Counted from the first letter of the stretch, positions 7,582 to 17,825 are shown. The stretch: 64,000 nucleotides of DNA from JAVVEW01 sp032251045 (GCA_032251045.1 JAVVEW010000003.1:1-64000); one strand, 5' to 3'. A program made the numbers and translations. Notes: generated by a model from the letters alone, not told the origin.

Positions 7582-9255
7582 ATGGCCATGACCGTATTCT
7601 TACCTGACTCAAGCCTGAAAAAAACCTCGTCGCTGATGCGGCGCAGCTGGTTGCTGGTGTTGTGCAGCTTGTGGTGGGCGCAAACGGCACCAGCCGATAG
7701 CCTGCAGGTTCAGCAACAGCTCAGCGCCTATCTGACCAACGCTGCCAGCAGCCTGGGCTTGAATCACCCGGACAGCCTGAGTCGATTTTATGCCGACCAT
7801 GGTTATCAGCCGGTGTGGATCATCCAAAAACAACTGACACACAGCGCCCACCAACTGCTACAAGTCTTGGCCCATGCCGAACAACACGGCCTGAACCCTG
7901 AGGATTATCAAGCCGAGACATTGCTGCAACAAGCGCTGCAATTAAACCAAACCCCTTCAGCGACTGCAGAAAGCATCCACCGTCAGGTTTTACTTGAGTT
8001 ATTGATCAGTGACAGCCTACTCCAGTTTGCCCGCCATCTCTATGCCGGGCGCGTTTCACCACGCTGGGAACTGCCCGCCAAAACCGTGGCACTGGATACA
8101 CTGCTTCCAGCGCTGGTCAGCGCCGAACAGCCCACTCAGCAACTGCTGGCATGGGCGCCACGTCACCGCGGTTATCATGCCTTGCAAAAACAGCTTGTCA
8201 TCTTGCAAACCCAAACCCAATGGCCGAATATCGATATCGGCCCGACCTTACGCATAGGCGACCAGGGCAAAAGGGTCAAACAGCTTCGTGCCCGCATGGG
8301 TTTATCCGCTGAACCAGGGCTGTTCACCACGGAACTGAAACAACATATCATGGCCTTTCAAGAGCAACATGGCCTGAATCCTGATGGCGCGGCTGGCAAA
8401 AACACCCTGGAAGTCTTAAACACCCCCCTGACCGAACGCATTCAGCAAATCAAAGCCAATATGGAACGCTGGCGCTGGTTACCGGATGTCCTGGGTACCC
8501 GTTACATTATGGTCAATATTCCAGAATTTAATCTGCGTTATGTTGAACATGACCAGGAGCGCCTGGGCATGGCGGTTATTGTCGGTCAACAGAAACGTGC
8601 CACTCCTTTATTCGCTGGCAACATGACGTATTTGGTGTTCAATCCATCCTGGTATGTACCGCGCAGCATCGCGGTGAAAGACAAACTGCCAAAGCTCATT
8701 CAAGACCCAGGCTACCTTGACCGCCACAATATGCAGGTGTTCACCGGCCAAGGCCGCGACCGACGCCAGGTCAATCCCTATGCCGTGCCCTGGCATCGTT
8801 TCAATGAACACTCGTTTCCATTTCGTTTAGTGCAAAACCCAGGCCCTGGCAATGCCTTGGGCAAAGTGAAATTCATGTTTCCCAATCGTCATAACGTTTA
8901 TTTACACGACACCTCACAACCGCACCTGTTTACAAAAACCACGCGCACATTCAGTTCCGGCTGTATCCGGGTTGCCCAGCCTAAAGCGCTTGCCGAAGTC
9001 ATTCTGAGCCAGCCCGGTGAGCATATTCAAGCGCTGTTTGCCCAACAAAATAAAAAAACCATTACCCTGAAAGCACCGATACCGGTCTATCTGGTTTACT
9101 TTACCGCCTGGCAAGATCCCAACCAGCAACTGCATTTCACCTCGGATATCTATCAGCATGATGCAGAACTGATAAAAGCCTTGCACATTCAAAAAACCAA
9201 CCTCCCTAAACTACAGATGGCCCATCCCGAGCACACGCATTCAGCAGCCTCTTGA
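7582..9255 (+). CDS. Murein L,D-transpeptidase (YcbB/LdtD-like)
   Basis: 557 residues. An N-terminal membrane anchor or signal (about residues 16-40) precedes an extended scaffold region. A peptidoglycan-binding domain (LRIGDQGKRVKQLRARMG ... HGLNPDGAAGKNTLEVLN, about 225-290) comes next, then a YkuD catalytic domain (about 300-490). The catalytic motif is HDTSQPHLF...SSGCIRV with Cys461. It would form 3-3 cross-links in peptidoglycan in the periplasm. Start ATGs at 7582 and 7588 are both possible with no strong Shine-Dalgarno. Size and order match the LdtD (YcbB) group rather than the small YbiS/ErfK group. Confidence 0.9.
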   Translation: MAMTVFLPDSSLKKTSSLMRRSWLLVLCSLWWAQTAPADSLQVQQQLSAYLTNAASSLGLNHPDSLSRFYADHGYQPVWIIQKQLTHSAHQLLQVLAHAEQHGLNPEDYQAETLLQQALQLNQTPSATAESIHRQVLLELLISDSLLQFARHLYAGRVSPRWELPAKTVALDTLLPALVSAEQPTQQLLAWAPRHRGYHALQKQLVILQTQTQWPNIDIGPTLRIGDQGKRVKQLRARMGLSAEPGLFTTELKQHIMAFQEQHGLNPDGAAGKNTLEVLNTPLTERIQQIKANMERWRWLPDVLGTRYIMVNIPEFNLRYVEHDQERLGMAVIVGQQKRATPLFAGNMTYLVFNPSWYVPRSIAVKDKLPKLIQDPGYLDRHNMQVFTGQGRDRRQVNPYAVPWHRFNEHSFPFRLVQNPGPGNALGKVKFMFPNRHNVYLHDTSQPHLFTKTTRTFSSGCIRVAQPKALAEVILSQPGEHIQALFAQQNKKTITLKAPIPVYLVYFTAWQDPNQQLHFTSDIYQHDAELIKALHIQKTNLPKLQMAHPEHTHSAAS

Positions 9256-9410
9256 ACACCACACAGATAAAGCCCCCCACCAGCATGAACGCGTTTACCC
9301 TGACCAATAGATTTTTGGCGTGCAAGGTGGCCAACAAATTACCTTAGGCAGCCAAACCAAGCTGTGAACGCTTACTTTTGATCAACTCCAATCGCAACGA
9401 CATACCCCCC

Positions 9411-10419
9411 ATGCTTGCCCATCAACCCAGCACCCGCTCAGGTCCGCGGACACTCAGATTGCGCCGACTGCAACGTTACCTAGGCCTTTTTGCTTTAACT
9501 TTGTTGCTCAATACCTGCACCGGACAAGACCAGCCCCCCTTAGCCTTTGCCTACCACCCTTGGCCTGGCTATGCCTCCCTGTATCTGGCGGAAAACTTTG
9601 GCTGGTTAAAGGATGCGCAGGTCACCCTGCATAACACACCCTCTGCCAGCGCCAGTATCGCTGCGCTTCGCAAGGTCTCATCGATGGTGCTGCGCTGACT
9701 CTCGATGAAGCCATCCGCGTCCATGCGCAAGGTCTGCCTTTGGCAATAGTCTTGGTGTTTGACATTTCTGCCGGTGCCGACCAACTCTTGACAAGGCCGG
9801 ATATCAAGCAGCTATCCGATCTGGCCGGGCAGCGCATTGGCTATGAATCCGGTGCGGTGGGTGAACTCATGCTAGCGAAGATTCTGACCGAAGCGGGTTT
9901 GAGCCGTGAGCAACTTCAAGTCATTCCATTGCCTTTTTACCAACACGAATCCGCTTGGTCACAGCAAACCATTGACGCCTTGATTACTTTTGAACCCGCC
10001 GCAACAAAACTCAAAAACCAGGGCGCCCGACTTCTGTACGACAGTCGCAAGCTGCCCGAAATCCTTGTCGATGTGCTGGTGATACGCCAGGATCGTTTAC
10101 AGCAGCGCCAAAAAGCGCTCAAGCATTTGCTGAAAGCACACTTTCGCGCCCTCAAACATCAGCTGACCAGCCCGGACGACAGCCGCTTTCGCTTAAGCAC
10201 CTGGTTAAAGGCCACGCCTGCTGATATCAATCACTTTTATCGTTACCCGATATCCTTTATAATTATCGTCTACTGGCCGGTGACGCAGCCCTACTGAACA
10301 ACACTTATGACCGACTACTGACTTTTATGTATCGTCAGAAACTGCTTGCTGACCGGCCCAAAACCGCTTTGACATTGACCGGACATTACTTGCCCGCATT
10401 AACCGAAGCTATACATTAA
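9411..10419 (+). pseudogene. Substrate-binding lipoprotein of ABC type, broken by two frameshifts
   Basis: Three segments in successive frames rebuild one NMT1/SsuA-like periplasmic binding protein. Segment one (from ATG 9411) has a lipobox LLNTC and AFAYHPWPGYASLYLAENFG. After about 9672 the -1 frame continues GLIDGAALTLDEAIR. After about 10247 a further shift continues DILYNYRLLAGDAALL to TAA 10417-10419. Each shift is explained by one missing base in a short homopolymer (an A run, then a C run). The rebuilt stop overlaps the ATG of the next gene, which supports the reconstruction. Either a recent pseudogene or indel errors in the sequence; in intact form it probably supplies ligand to the adjacent sensor. 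Confidence 0.75.
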
Positions 10420-13400
10420 TGCCTCTCATCCTGCTTCTATTTGGCGGCTTGTCGTTAATGTTCAGCGGCGCTACGCCAGCTAATCTTCTTGAATCTGCCG
10501 AATCGGCAGCGGCAACAGCTCCCACCACTGAGGTGCGTTTTGGCATACTCGCCTTCCGTGATCAACAGCAAACGTGCCGGCGCTGGCAACCGCTGGCGGA
10601 TTTTCTCAACGAACATATTCCAGACCATCACTTTATCCTGGAATGTTTGTATTATGATGCGTTGCTGGCAGCCGTGCAGACACGTAGCGTGGATTTTCTA
10701 CTCACCAATCCCGGCAGCTATACCTTGCTGGCCCGGCGTTATGGGCTGTCCCCACCGTTAGCAACCTTGGCGCGCAATATCAATGGCCAGCCTATCGCCG
10801 CGTTTGGCGGTGTCATCATCCGCCACGCCGAACGCGAAGATCTCAACACCCTGAATGACCTAAAAGGAAAAACCGTCGCTGCGGTCGGGTCGTTTTCATT
10901 AGGCGGATATCAAATGCAAGCGTATGAATTGCTGCAACACGGCATTGACCTTAAGGCGCTGCACTGGCGTTTTTATGGTATGCCACACCATAACATTGTC
11001 ACCGCCGTACTCAATCATGAAGTCGATGCCGGCTTTATTCGCACCGGCATACTCGAAGATATGATGGCTAGCGGTGAACTGAGCGCAGAAGCCCTACATG
11101 TTTTAACCGCACATCCATTGCCCGGCTTTCCCCAGCTCATCAGCACAAGGCTGTACCCTGAATGGCCTGTCGCTGCCCTGCCCACGGCACCGCCACAGCT
11201 TAGCCGCAAGCTGCTCGCCACCTTGCTGCACAGTGAAGAGCACCCCAGATTGCTGGAACAATTGCAGATTTCAGGCTTTGACATGCCTGCCAATTACCAC
11301 AGCGTTGAACAGCTGTTGCAAACCTTGCGCATGCCACCTTTTGACGTACGACCGGACATCACTTTGGCCGATATCTGGCATCGTTATCGCTGGACTTTGC
11401 TAACGCTGCTGACCGGCCTGATACTGATTGCGCTGCTCCTGCTGCGCCTGACTGTCACCCGCCATCAATTGACAAAGGTGCATGCCCGGGAACAACAGCA
11501 ACGCCGTAAGTTACAAGAAAAAGAAGCTTATTTAAGCAGCATCATCAACACCGAGCCGGACTGCATCGAGATTATCGATGCAGCAGGCTACATTCAGGAC
11601 TTGAACCAGGCTGGTATGGCCATGCTGGAAATCGATGCGCTGCCCATGATTCAAGGGCGATATATTGCTGAACTGATCGATGAACCAGACCGGCTCGCAT
11701 TTGAGCGGCTACACCAGCAGGTTATATCCGGTCATCCTGGTAACCTTGAGTATGTCGTTGTCACGGCCAAGGGTAACAAACGCTTTGTGAGCACGCGTGC
11801 CGTGCCCGTTGTGCTCAATGACGCCACCGTGCATCTGGGTATTACCCGCGATATTACCCACGAACATCGAGTGCGCGAGTTGCGCGAGCATCTCGACCAG
11901 GGATTTGCCAAACTGACCTCAAACAGCTTTTTTCAGGCCCTGTGCGCATACCTTGCCAAGACCCTGCAACTGGATCATGTCTATGTCTGCGAAATCAGCG
12001 CAGACGGCCAGACTGCACGGGCTGTTGCCGGTGTCGCCCATGGCGAGCCGGCCACTCCGTTCAGCTATGACTTAGTAGGAACCCCTTGCGAACGGGTTTT
12101 TGGCGAACGTGCATGTTTTTTTTCAGGCACCGTGCAACAGTTATTTCCCGACGATCACTGGCTGGTGTCCAACCACATCCTCAGTTATGTCGGTGTGCCG
12201 ATTTATCATCAACAGCGCGGCAACATCGGGCTTTTGGTGGCGTTATCGAATGACGTTCGCAGCGATGGCGAGAGCATCATGGAATTACTGACACTGGCCG
12301 CGCCCAGAATTGGCGCGGAACTGGAACGTCAACGCGACCATTTGGCTCTGGTTATCAGCGAGCAGCGTTTTCACCGCGTTGCCGAAAATAGCTTAACCTT
12401 TATCTGGGAAGTCAATCACGACGGCCTTTATAGCTATGTCAGCCCGGAAGTGGAAAAAGTGCTGGGTTATCAGCCGGAAGTGCTGGTTGGACGCAAGTAT
12501 TTTTACGATATTTTCCCGGCAGCGTTAAAGGCCACCTTCAAGACTGAAGTTCTTGAAATGATGCGACAAAAACAATCGGTCACTGGCTTTGTCAACCCCT
12601 TGCAAAGCCAAAGCGGTGCAACGGTGTGGGTTAAAACCACAGCATTCCCCGTGCTGGATGAGGCTGGAAATCTGCTCTACTATGCTGGCAGCGGTACGGA
12701 CATTACCGAGCAAAAACTCGCCGATGACCAATTGCGCCTGGCCGCTAGCGTGTTCACTCATGCCCACGAAGGCATCATGATTACCAACCTGGACGGCACT
12801 ATTATTGATGTCAACAATGCTTTCACACTGATTACCGGTTATGCACGCGACGAAATCGTGGGTAAAAATCCACGCATTCTCCACTCTGAACAACAGAATG
12901 AAAGCTTTTATCTAGCCATTTTGCAAACCTTGCAGACGCAAGGCTTCTGGAGCGGAGAGTTGTGGAATCGTCATAAGAACGGGCAATTTTTTGCTGAATA
13001 CAGCACGATCAGTCTGGTTCACGATGACCTGGGCCAACCTTGGCGCTATGTTGCAGTGTTTATCGATATCACGCATCTGAAACATCAACAAGAACGCTTA
13101 GAGCGCATGGCACTTTATGACATGCTCACAGATTTACCTAATCGCGCCCTGCTGTCCCATGACTTAACGCAAAGCATGACGCATTGCCGACGCAATCAGA
13201 CATTGATGGCAGTGATTTTTATTGACTTGGATGGCTTCAAACAAGTGAATGATAGCCACGGCCATGACGTAGGCGACTTATTATTAAAGGCCTTGGCTTT
13301 CAATATGAAAGCGCAATTGCGCGGCGATGATTTACTGGCACGCTGGGGCGGCGATGAGTTTGTCGCGGTGTTGCCGGAATTAACCGATCAATCGCAATGT

Positions 13401-14744
13401 GAATATATCTTACGACGACTGCTGAATGCGGCCAGCCAACCCATTGTTTTAGCCGGCATTGAGCTACAGGTCAGCGCCAGCATGGGTGTGGCGCTTTATC
13501 TTCAAGACCAACAAATCGACGCTGACCAACTGCTGCGCCAGGCCGACCAAGCCATGTATCAGGCCAAGCTGGCCGGCCGCAATCAATATTACTTTTTCGA
13601 CAACTTGGTAGAAGCTGAAATCCAAAATAAAAACAGCCAACTACAGATGATTGAAGCGGCCTTAGGCGGTGATCAGTTCGTACTTTACTATCAACCCAAA
13701 GTTGCCATGACCAGAGGGCAGGTTATTGGCGTGGAAGCCTTAATCCGCTGGCAACACCCGGAACAAGGCTTATTATCACCCTTTCATTTTTTACCTGCGA
13801 TTGAAAAACATGCGTTGGACATCCAGCTCGGTGAATGGGTGATTGAACACGCACTACAGCAACGCCGTATGTGGCTGGAGCAAGGTCTGGACATTCCCAT
13901 CAGCATCAACATCAGCCCTCATCATATTCAACAAACAGACTTTATCGAGCGTCTGACTGCTTTATTAACGCCCTATACCGCGGCCATCCGGCAAGGCTTG
14001 CAGTTGGAAATCCTGGAAAGTCATGCCTTTGCCAATCTGGACAAAAGCGTTAAAGCGTTACAAGAATGCCGATCGCTTGGGTTAACGCTGGCACTGGATG
14101 ATTTTGGCACCGGCTATTCATCACTCAGCTATCTGAAACATCTGCCGGTGAATATACTGAAAATCGACCAGAATTTTGTGCGAGACTTACTAAATGACCC
14201 GGATGACTTAGCCATTCTGGAAGGCGTGATTCGACTGGCCGAGGTTTTTGGGCTTGAAGTCATTGCCGAAGGTGTAGAAACCATTGAACATGGTCTGTTA
14301 TTATTGATGCTTGGCTGTAACAACGCGCAGGGTTACGGCATCGCCAAACCCATGCCGGCAGAACAGTTCTCTGAATGGTGCCAAACCTGGAAACCAAAAC
14401 AAAGCTGGCAAAGCGTGACGGCCCTGGATTATGAGGATCAAACACTGGTGCGGGCAGCCATACAACTGCGCGCCTTGGCATTAACCCCGATTGATGCGGA
14501 GACGTTAAATTTGTATCGCTGGCAGCTGGATACCTGGCTGGCATCCCATGACCCCTCCAGCAGCCTAAGCCATGAATTGACAGCACTCAAGCAACAAGTA
14601 AATAAGCTCGTGACAAAATGGCCACATACTGACCAGACACAACGCCAGACCATACTCAAAGACATCTCACCTATCGCAGAATGCCTGCTGGAAAAAGCAT
14701 ACCGACTTGCGATGAGGGCGCCCAACATAAGAGACAAGACATAA
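10419..14744 (+). CDS. PhnD-like sensor with PAS, GAF, GGDEF and EAL domains
   Basis: 1441 residues. Order: signal or anchor (1-25), PhnD-type binding domain (about 38-290), transmembrane helix (about 325-345), PAS (about 370-480), GAF (about 490-640), two more PAS (about 650-770 and 775-895), GGDEF (about 910-1065), EAL (about 1085-1335) and a 100-residue tail. The cyclase signature GGDEF at 977-981 is intact with an I-site RGDD at 968-971. EAL is intact at 1106-1108 with DDFGTG from 1227, LKID and AEGVET. Both synthesis and breakdown of c-di-GMP are possible. The periplasmic domain should sense a small oxyanion or phosphonate-like ligand, or the partner lipoprotein upstream. The start overlaps that gene's rebuilt stop. 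Confidence 0.9.
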   Translation: MPLILLLFGGLSLMFSGATPANLLESAESAAATAPTTEVRFGILAFRDQQQTCRRWQPLADFLNEHIPDHHFILECLYYDALLAAVQTRSVDFLLTNPGSYTLLARRYGLSPPLATLARNINGQPIAAFGGVIIRHAEREDLNTLNDLKGKTVAAVGSFSLGGYQMQAYELLQHGIDLKALHWRFYGMPHHNIVTAVLNHEVDAGFIRTGILEDMMASGELSAEALHVLTAHPLPGFPQLISTRLYPEWPVAALPTAPPQLSRKLLATLLHSEEHPRLLEQLQISGFDMPANYHSVEQLLQTLRMPPFDVRPDITLADIWHRYRWTLLTLLTGLILIALLLLRLTVTRHQLTKVHAREQQQRRKLQEKEAYLSSIINTEPDCIEIIDAAGYIQDLNQAGMAMLEIDALPMIQGRYIAELIDEPDRLAFERLHQQVISGHPGNLEYVVVTAKGNKRFVSTRAVPVVLNDATVHLGITRDITHEHRVRELREHLDQGFAKLTSNSFFQALCAYLAKTLQLDHVYVCEISADGQTARAVAGVAHGEPATPFSYDLVGTPCERVFGERACFFSGTVQQLFPDDHWLVSNHILSYVGVPIYHQQRGNIGLLVALSNDVRSDGESIMELLTLAAPRIGAELERQRDHLALVISEQRFHRVAENSLTFIWEVNHDGLYSYVSPEVEKVLGYQPEVLVGRKYFYDIFPAALKATFKTEVLEMMRQKQSVTGFVNPLQSQSGATVWVKTTAFPVLDEAGNLLYYAGSGTDITEQKLADDQLRLAASVFTHAHEGIMITNLDGTIIDVNNAFTLITGYARDEIVGKNPRILHSEQQNESFYLAILQTLQTQGFWSGELWNRHKNGQFFAEYSTISLVHDDLGQPWRYVAVFIDITHLKHQQERLERMALYDMLTDLPNRALLSHDLTQSMTHCRRNQTLMAVIFIDLDGFKQVNDSHGHDVGDLLLKALAFNMKAQLRGDDLLARWGGDEFVAVLPELTDQSQCEYILRRLLNAASQPIVLAGIELQVSASMGVALYLQDQQIDADQLLRQADQAMYQAKLAGRNQYYFFDNLVEAEIQNKNSQLQMIEAALGGDQFVLYYQPKVAMTRGQVIGVEALIRWQHPEQGLLSPFHFLPAIEKHALDIQLGEWVIEHALQQRRMWLEQGLDIPISINISPHHIQQTDFIERLTALLTPYTAAIRQGLQLEILESHAFANLDKSVKALQECRSLGLTLALDDFGTGYSSLSYLKHLPVNILKIDQNFVRDLLNDPDDLAILEGVIRLAEVFGLEVIAEGVETIEHGLLLLMLGCNNAQGYGIAKPMPAEQFSEWCQTWKPKQSWQSVTALDYEDQTLVRAAIQLRALALTPIDAETLNLYRWQLDTWLASHDPSSSLSHELTALKQQVNKLVTKWPHTDQTQRQTILKDISPIAECLLEKAYRLAMRAPNIRDKT

Positions 14745-14781
14745 GTGTTCCCAGTCATCATGGCCTTGTATTAGCCTAAAT

Positions 14782-14814
14782 GCTGGGTATCGCTGATCGC
14801 TCCACCTAGCCTAC
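14782..14814. repeat. REP-like palindromic repeat, subtype with GAGCGATCAGCGATACCC
   Basis: GCTGGGTATCGCTGATCGCT continues to CTAGCCTAC. Its ends resemble the GTAGGCTGGGTT...AACCCAGC repeats at 40646 and 44311, and the whole closely matches 40689-40719. It lies in the convergent gap 14745-15014, which otherwise shows no gene. Confidence 0.55.
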
Positions 14815-15000
14815 GAACCTTCATCCCCGCAATCATCGCATTCACAGAATTTATTATTTTACTACCGCTCAAGGGATTGACGCATAAAATACGTCAATTG
14901 ACAGGATATTGGCGCTAAAGAAGCGTATCGTTCGCGATAGATGCGCTTCATTATCACCCAGCACATCTGGAACTGACTTCTTTTCCAAAAGGATATTTTT

Positions 15001-15018
15001 CAGGCTGTGAACGGTTAC
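15001..15018. repeat. Dispersed repeat, core CTGTGAACGGTTAC
   Basis: CAGGCTGTGAACGGTTAC overlaps the stop codon of the minus-strand gene at 15015. It follows TTTTCCAAAAGGATATTTTT. Near-identical copies sit at 23998, 25289, 57183 (inverted), 57336 (diverged) and 59010 (inverted), with a weaker one at 9361. Five of them lie just beyond the 3' end of a minus-strand gene. Confidence 0.6.
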
Positions 15019-15356
15019 TTGCTCGGCACCACGGTAATGTGCCGCCCGTCTTCCGAGTACATGTGCAAGGCGCCCTGAACCTTTTGTCCGTAGATATAAG
15101 TACGCTTCTTACCTTCAAAAAGGTAACCCACCACATCCTTATTGGGCAAGACATCGATCGCAAGTCGAATATAAGAACCATCCACATAGCCATCGATATC
15201 CATTTTCTCGGCAACTTTGATTGTCTTAGGCGTCTGTTTTTCTGCCTGGCTTTTGCCACCAATAGTGATGTCAGCATAAACCGAACTCAGCGACATGGCG
15301 GCAATGCAGCCCAGCCAAGCCCAGCGCCATGGCCTTGTTTGTTTGTAGCCAAGCAT
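15015..15356 (-). CDS. Small secreted protein of the fibre-like locus
   Basis: 113 residues with an N-terminal hydrophobic signal (WAWLGCIAAMSLSSVYA) and a short mature domain (KMDIDGYVDGSYIRLAIDVLPNK ending VQGALHMYSEDG). I do not recognise the family. It is the last gene of a minus-strand series starting at 19309, only 9 bases after the OmpA-like gene, and is probably co-transcribed. A periplasmic or surface accessory role is inferred from context only. Confidence 0.7.
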   Translation of the reverse strand: MLGYKQTRPWRWAWLGCIAAMSLSSVYADITIGGKSQAEKQTPKTIKVAEKMDIDGYVDGSYIRLAIDVLPNKDVVGYLFEGKKRTYIYGQKVQGALHMYSEDGRHITVVPSK

Positions 15357-15365
15357 CAGTAAACC

Positions 15366-15974
15366 TTAAGGCGCCCGGTAAAATTGAACGCGACGATTAA
15401 CCGCCGCTGTAGGTGACACTCCGGGCAATAGCTGGCTTTCCCCCATGCCGTTGGCCATTAACCGTCCCGGTGCAATATTAAACCGATTGACCAGGTATTG
15501 TTTCACCGCCTGGGCTCGTTTCTCGGATAAGTACTGGTTATAGGTTTCGCTACCCGAAGCATCGGTATGGCCCTCCACCACCAAGCGTTCTTGGGCGTAT
15601 TCAGGCATGGTCAGCATCTTGCCGACTTCCTCCAGAAAGCCCATGGATTTTGGCAAAATATCGGTGGAGTTATAAGCAAATTCAATCGGCAAGCCTATGG
15701 CTGCACTGCTGGATTGAACCATTTGATCCACACTAGGTGGTTTTGCCGCGGGCGCGCCTATGCTGATTGAGCGTGTGCCAATGCCACCTTGACTGCCTTT
15801 TGACAACGGCAAGTTGCCACTGCTGCTGTTCCCTTTAGGAAACAAAATACTACCCATTTCCGCAGCTGAAGGCGGTTTGTCATACATTTTCACCCCTTGC
15901 GACCAGGCCGCAGTTGTTGAAAACAAAGCGCCCGCAATAATGGATGCGATTACAGTCTTGTTATTCGTTTTCAT
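15366..15974 (-). CDS. OmpA-family C-terminal domain protein
   Basis: 202 residues from ATG 15974, chosen because GGGAG sits 8 bases upstream; the longer frame to 16022 lacks one. A signal peptide (to about AAWSQG) is followed by a low-complexity Ser/Gly linker and an OmpA peptidoglycan-binding domain: EFAYNSTDILPKSMGFLEEV, VVEGHTDASGSETYNQYLSEKRAQAVKQYL, NRRVQFY. The domain grips peptidoglycan through the Asp and Arg of this signature. In this locus it could anchor the export apparatus to the wall. Confidence 0.85.
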   Translation of the reverse strand: MKTNNKTVIASIIAGALFSTTAAWSQGVKMYDKPPSAAEMGSILFPKGNSSSGNLPLSKGSQGGIGTRSISIGAPAAKPPSVDQMVQSSSAAIGLPIEFAYNSTDILPKSMGFLEEVGKMLTMPEYAQERLVVEGHTDASGSETYNQYLSEKRAQAVKQYLVNRFNIAPGRLMANGMGESQLLPGVSPTAAVNRRVQFYRAP

Positions 15975-15990
15975 TTTGCTACTCCCCTTT

Positions 15991-16305
15991 TTATTTTTGC
16001 GTCCAGCGAAGAACTTTTTCATTACTGTCGAAAAAAACGACCTGAGTCATATATTCCCAGGATGACCATTTATCTGTCGCCGCATTTTTCTTGGTACCGG
16101 TACAGGTATAGCAAGGGCGCCCCCAAGCAGCGCGAACCTGGTCAGTATCCATGCCTTCGGCAATGAAGCCTTCCTGAATAAGCTTAACCATGTCCTGTGA
16201 CCATTCGGGATGTTGTGCGATCAACTCCATCCGTCGTACTGGCGATGATTCGCAAGCGGCCAGTAACAGCAAGCCGGAAGCTATGAGAATTCTGATTATT
16301 GTCAT
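15991..16305 (-). CDS. Small lipoprotein with CxxC motif
   Basis: 104 residues. The lipobox LLAAC predicts a mature lipoprotein from Cys18. The body has GMDTDQVRAAWGRPCYTCTG, recalling the BamE/SmpA-type GMT..QV...G.P signature with an added CYTC, and ends SWEYMTQVVFFDSNEKVLRW. It overlaps the CsgG-like gene's stop by four bases and so is co-translated with it. A partner or chaperone of the exporter is the simplest guess; I know no characterised homologue. Confidence 0.75.
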   Translation of the reverse strand: MTIIRILIASGLLLLAACESSPVRRMELIAQHPEWSQDMVKLIQEGFIAEGMDTDQVRAAWGRPCYTCTGTKKNAATDKWSSWEYMTQVVFFDSNEKVLRWTQK

Positions 16306-17819
16306 GGCACAATCACAATATTGATCTGGCTGTTAATGGGATATTTCTCTTGGGTGGCCGCATCTAGCTCGCCTTGCTGGCTGAGGCGGACATCGTCAGC
16401 CATAATGGGACGATGACTGCCCACAGCCACAATATGGTCTGTGCCTGGGGGTGCGCCCACATCCAGCGTGAATGGCGCAGAGGCCGGCGGAATGCTGTAA
16501 ACAACGCCTGGCTTGCTGTAATTATCGGTCTGATAAACATTAGGAAATAAGGTCGAGACCTCACCTTTGGAGTTGACGACTAACATGCGCACAAACATTG
16601 GCTTATCAACCGTGAATCGGATGTTCATGGTTTCGCCAATACGATATTGTGATTTATCGGTGTTTATCGAAATAGTACCTGTTTGAATGGCTGGGCTGGC
16701 GCTGTTATCAATGTAAACTGATTTGTTGGCCTCCATCTGATCGAAACCTTGTGCCATATCACCCAAGCTGCGGGTTTTGGCCAAAGTAGCGTGTTCAATG
16801 GGTACGGATTCATAAAGTGCAACATAGATATCTTGATTGATGCTCGCTGAAGCTAAGCCCTTCTGGTCAGCAAAAGTCTGCAAGGCTTGCTCGGTTGCGT
16901 TATCCAGAAAACCATTGGTTGGTACTTGAAAACCATTCAAGTACAGCAAGCGTTGCACCATGGCCACGCGCTCGGTATCGGTGTGATTGTAAAAATCCGC
17001 CATGATCTTATCAATAACCACCGGGTCAGGCTGACCACCTGGCACTAAGCGCCAATACGGCAAGGCCTGATAGCGCCCTAGCAGCTGAACCATGCTTAAT
17101 TCAACCAGCAAACGCACGGCGGCATGACGCCCCTGGATTTTTTTGATCGTGCCTTTAGCGCCCAAGGTGACGCTTTTCACTGTGAAGGCAAAGCTGTCTT
17201 CTTTGGTCGCTTTATGCAGTTTAATACCGTTCACGGCCTGTACACGCGGAATACCGGCCAAGGTGCGAAAATCGATCATATTAAAATCAAGCGTGACTTG
17301 CGCCAACGACGCTTTGTTCTGGTCTTCAAAACTTAAGCCATAGTCGCCAATTTCCGCATCAATTTCCGTGGAGTCACCTTTGGTTACCAGGCCACGGTCA
17401 AATTCAGTAATGCCTCCGGAAACAATAACATCAGGAATGATTTTCTCGGAAAATTCGGAGTAGCCGGTATTGACAGAATTAGCCAGAAAATCCGGATCAT
17501 AAGGAATAAAAGTAATGTTACCCCCTACGCCATTCAGAGTGCTCTTAACCATTTCCGTAATATCACGAGGAATTTCCGCATTGGTTGCAACGGATGTACC
17601 CGTATTGTCGGAAATATACTTACTCATGATATTGACGCTGGGTCGGTCAAAAATCTGTCCCATCAGGCCAATTTTACGAATAGCCTCTTGATAAACCGTA
17701 TACTTGGCTTCAGGTAACGTATTATTAATATCAATATCGGCATTTTGTGGATTCAGGCCACAACTGGCAATCAGCAAGCTCAAGCAAAATGCTGGAAAAA
17801 AAATTTTTAATGTTTTCAT
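16302..17819 (-). CDS. CsgG-like outer-membrane lipoprotein with PG-binding and DUF4384 regions
   Basis: 505 residues. Lipobox LLIASC. Residues about 40-265 match the CsgG/HfaB pattern: DVIVSGGITEFDRGL, then an amphipathic stretch around DYGLSFEDQNKASLAQVTLDFNMID and a helix RHAAVRLLVELSMVQLLG. Residues about 285-340 form a PG_binding_1 domain (VQRLLYLNGFQVPTNGFLD). Residues about 385-500 resemble DUF4384 (GETMNIRFTVDKPMFVRML...GEVSTLFPN). CsgG makes the outer-membrane channel for curli subunits; by analogy this would export the repeat protein at 19019-19309. The fused wall-binding region is not part of classic CsgG. Confidence 0.8.
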   Translation of the reverse strand: MKTLKIFFPAFCLSLLIASCGLNPQNADIDINNTLPEAKYTVYQEAIRKIGLMGQIFDRPSVNIMSKYISDNTGTSVATNAEIPRDITEMVKSTLNGVGGNITFIPYDPDFLANSVNTGYSEFSEKIIPDVIVSGGITEFDRGLVTKGDSTEIDAEIGDYGLSFEDQNKASLAQVTLDFNMIDFRTLAGIPRVQAVNGIKLHKATKEDSFAFTVKSVTLGAKGTIKKIQGRHAAVRLLVELSMVQLLGRYQALPYWRLVPGGQPDPVVIDKIMADFYNHTDTERVAMVQRLLYLNGFQVPTNGFLDNATEQALQTFADQKGLASASINQDIYVALYESVPIEHATLAKTRSLGDMAQGFDQMEANKSVYIDNSASPAIQTGTISINTDKSQYRIGETMNIRFTVDKPMFVRMLVVNSKGEVSTLFPNVYQTDNYSKPGVVYSIPPASAPFTLDVGAPPGTDHIVAVGSHRPIMADDVRLSQQGELDAATQEKYPINSQINIVIVP

Positions 17820-17825
17820 GTTATT

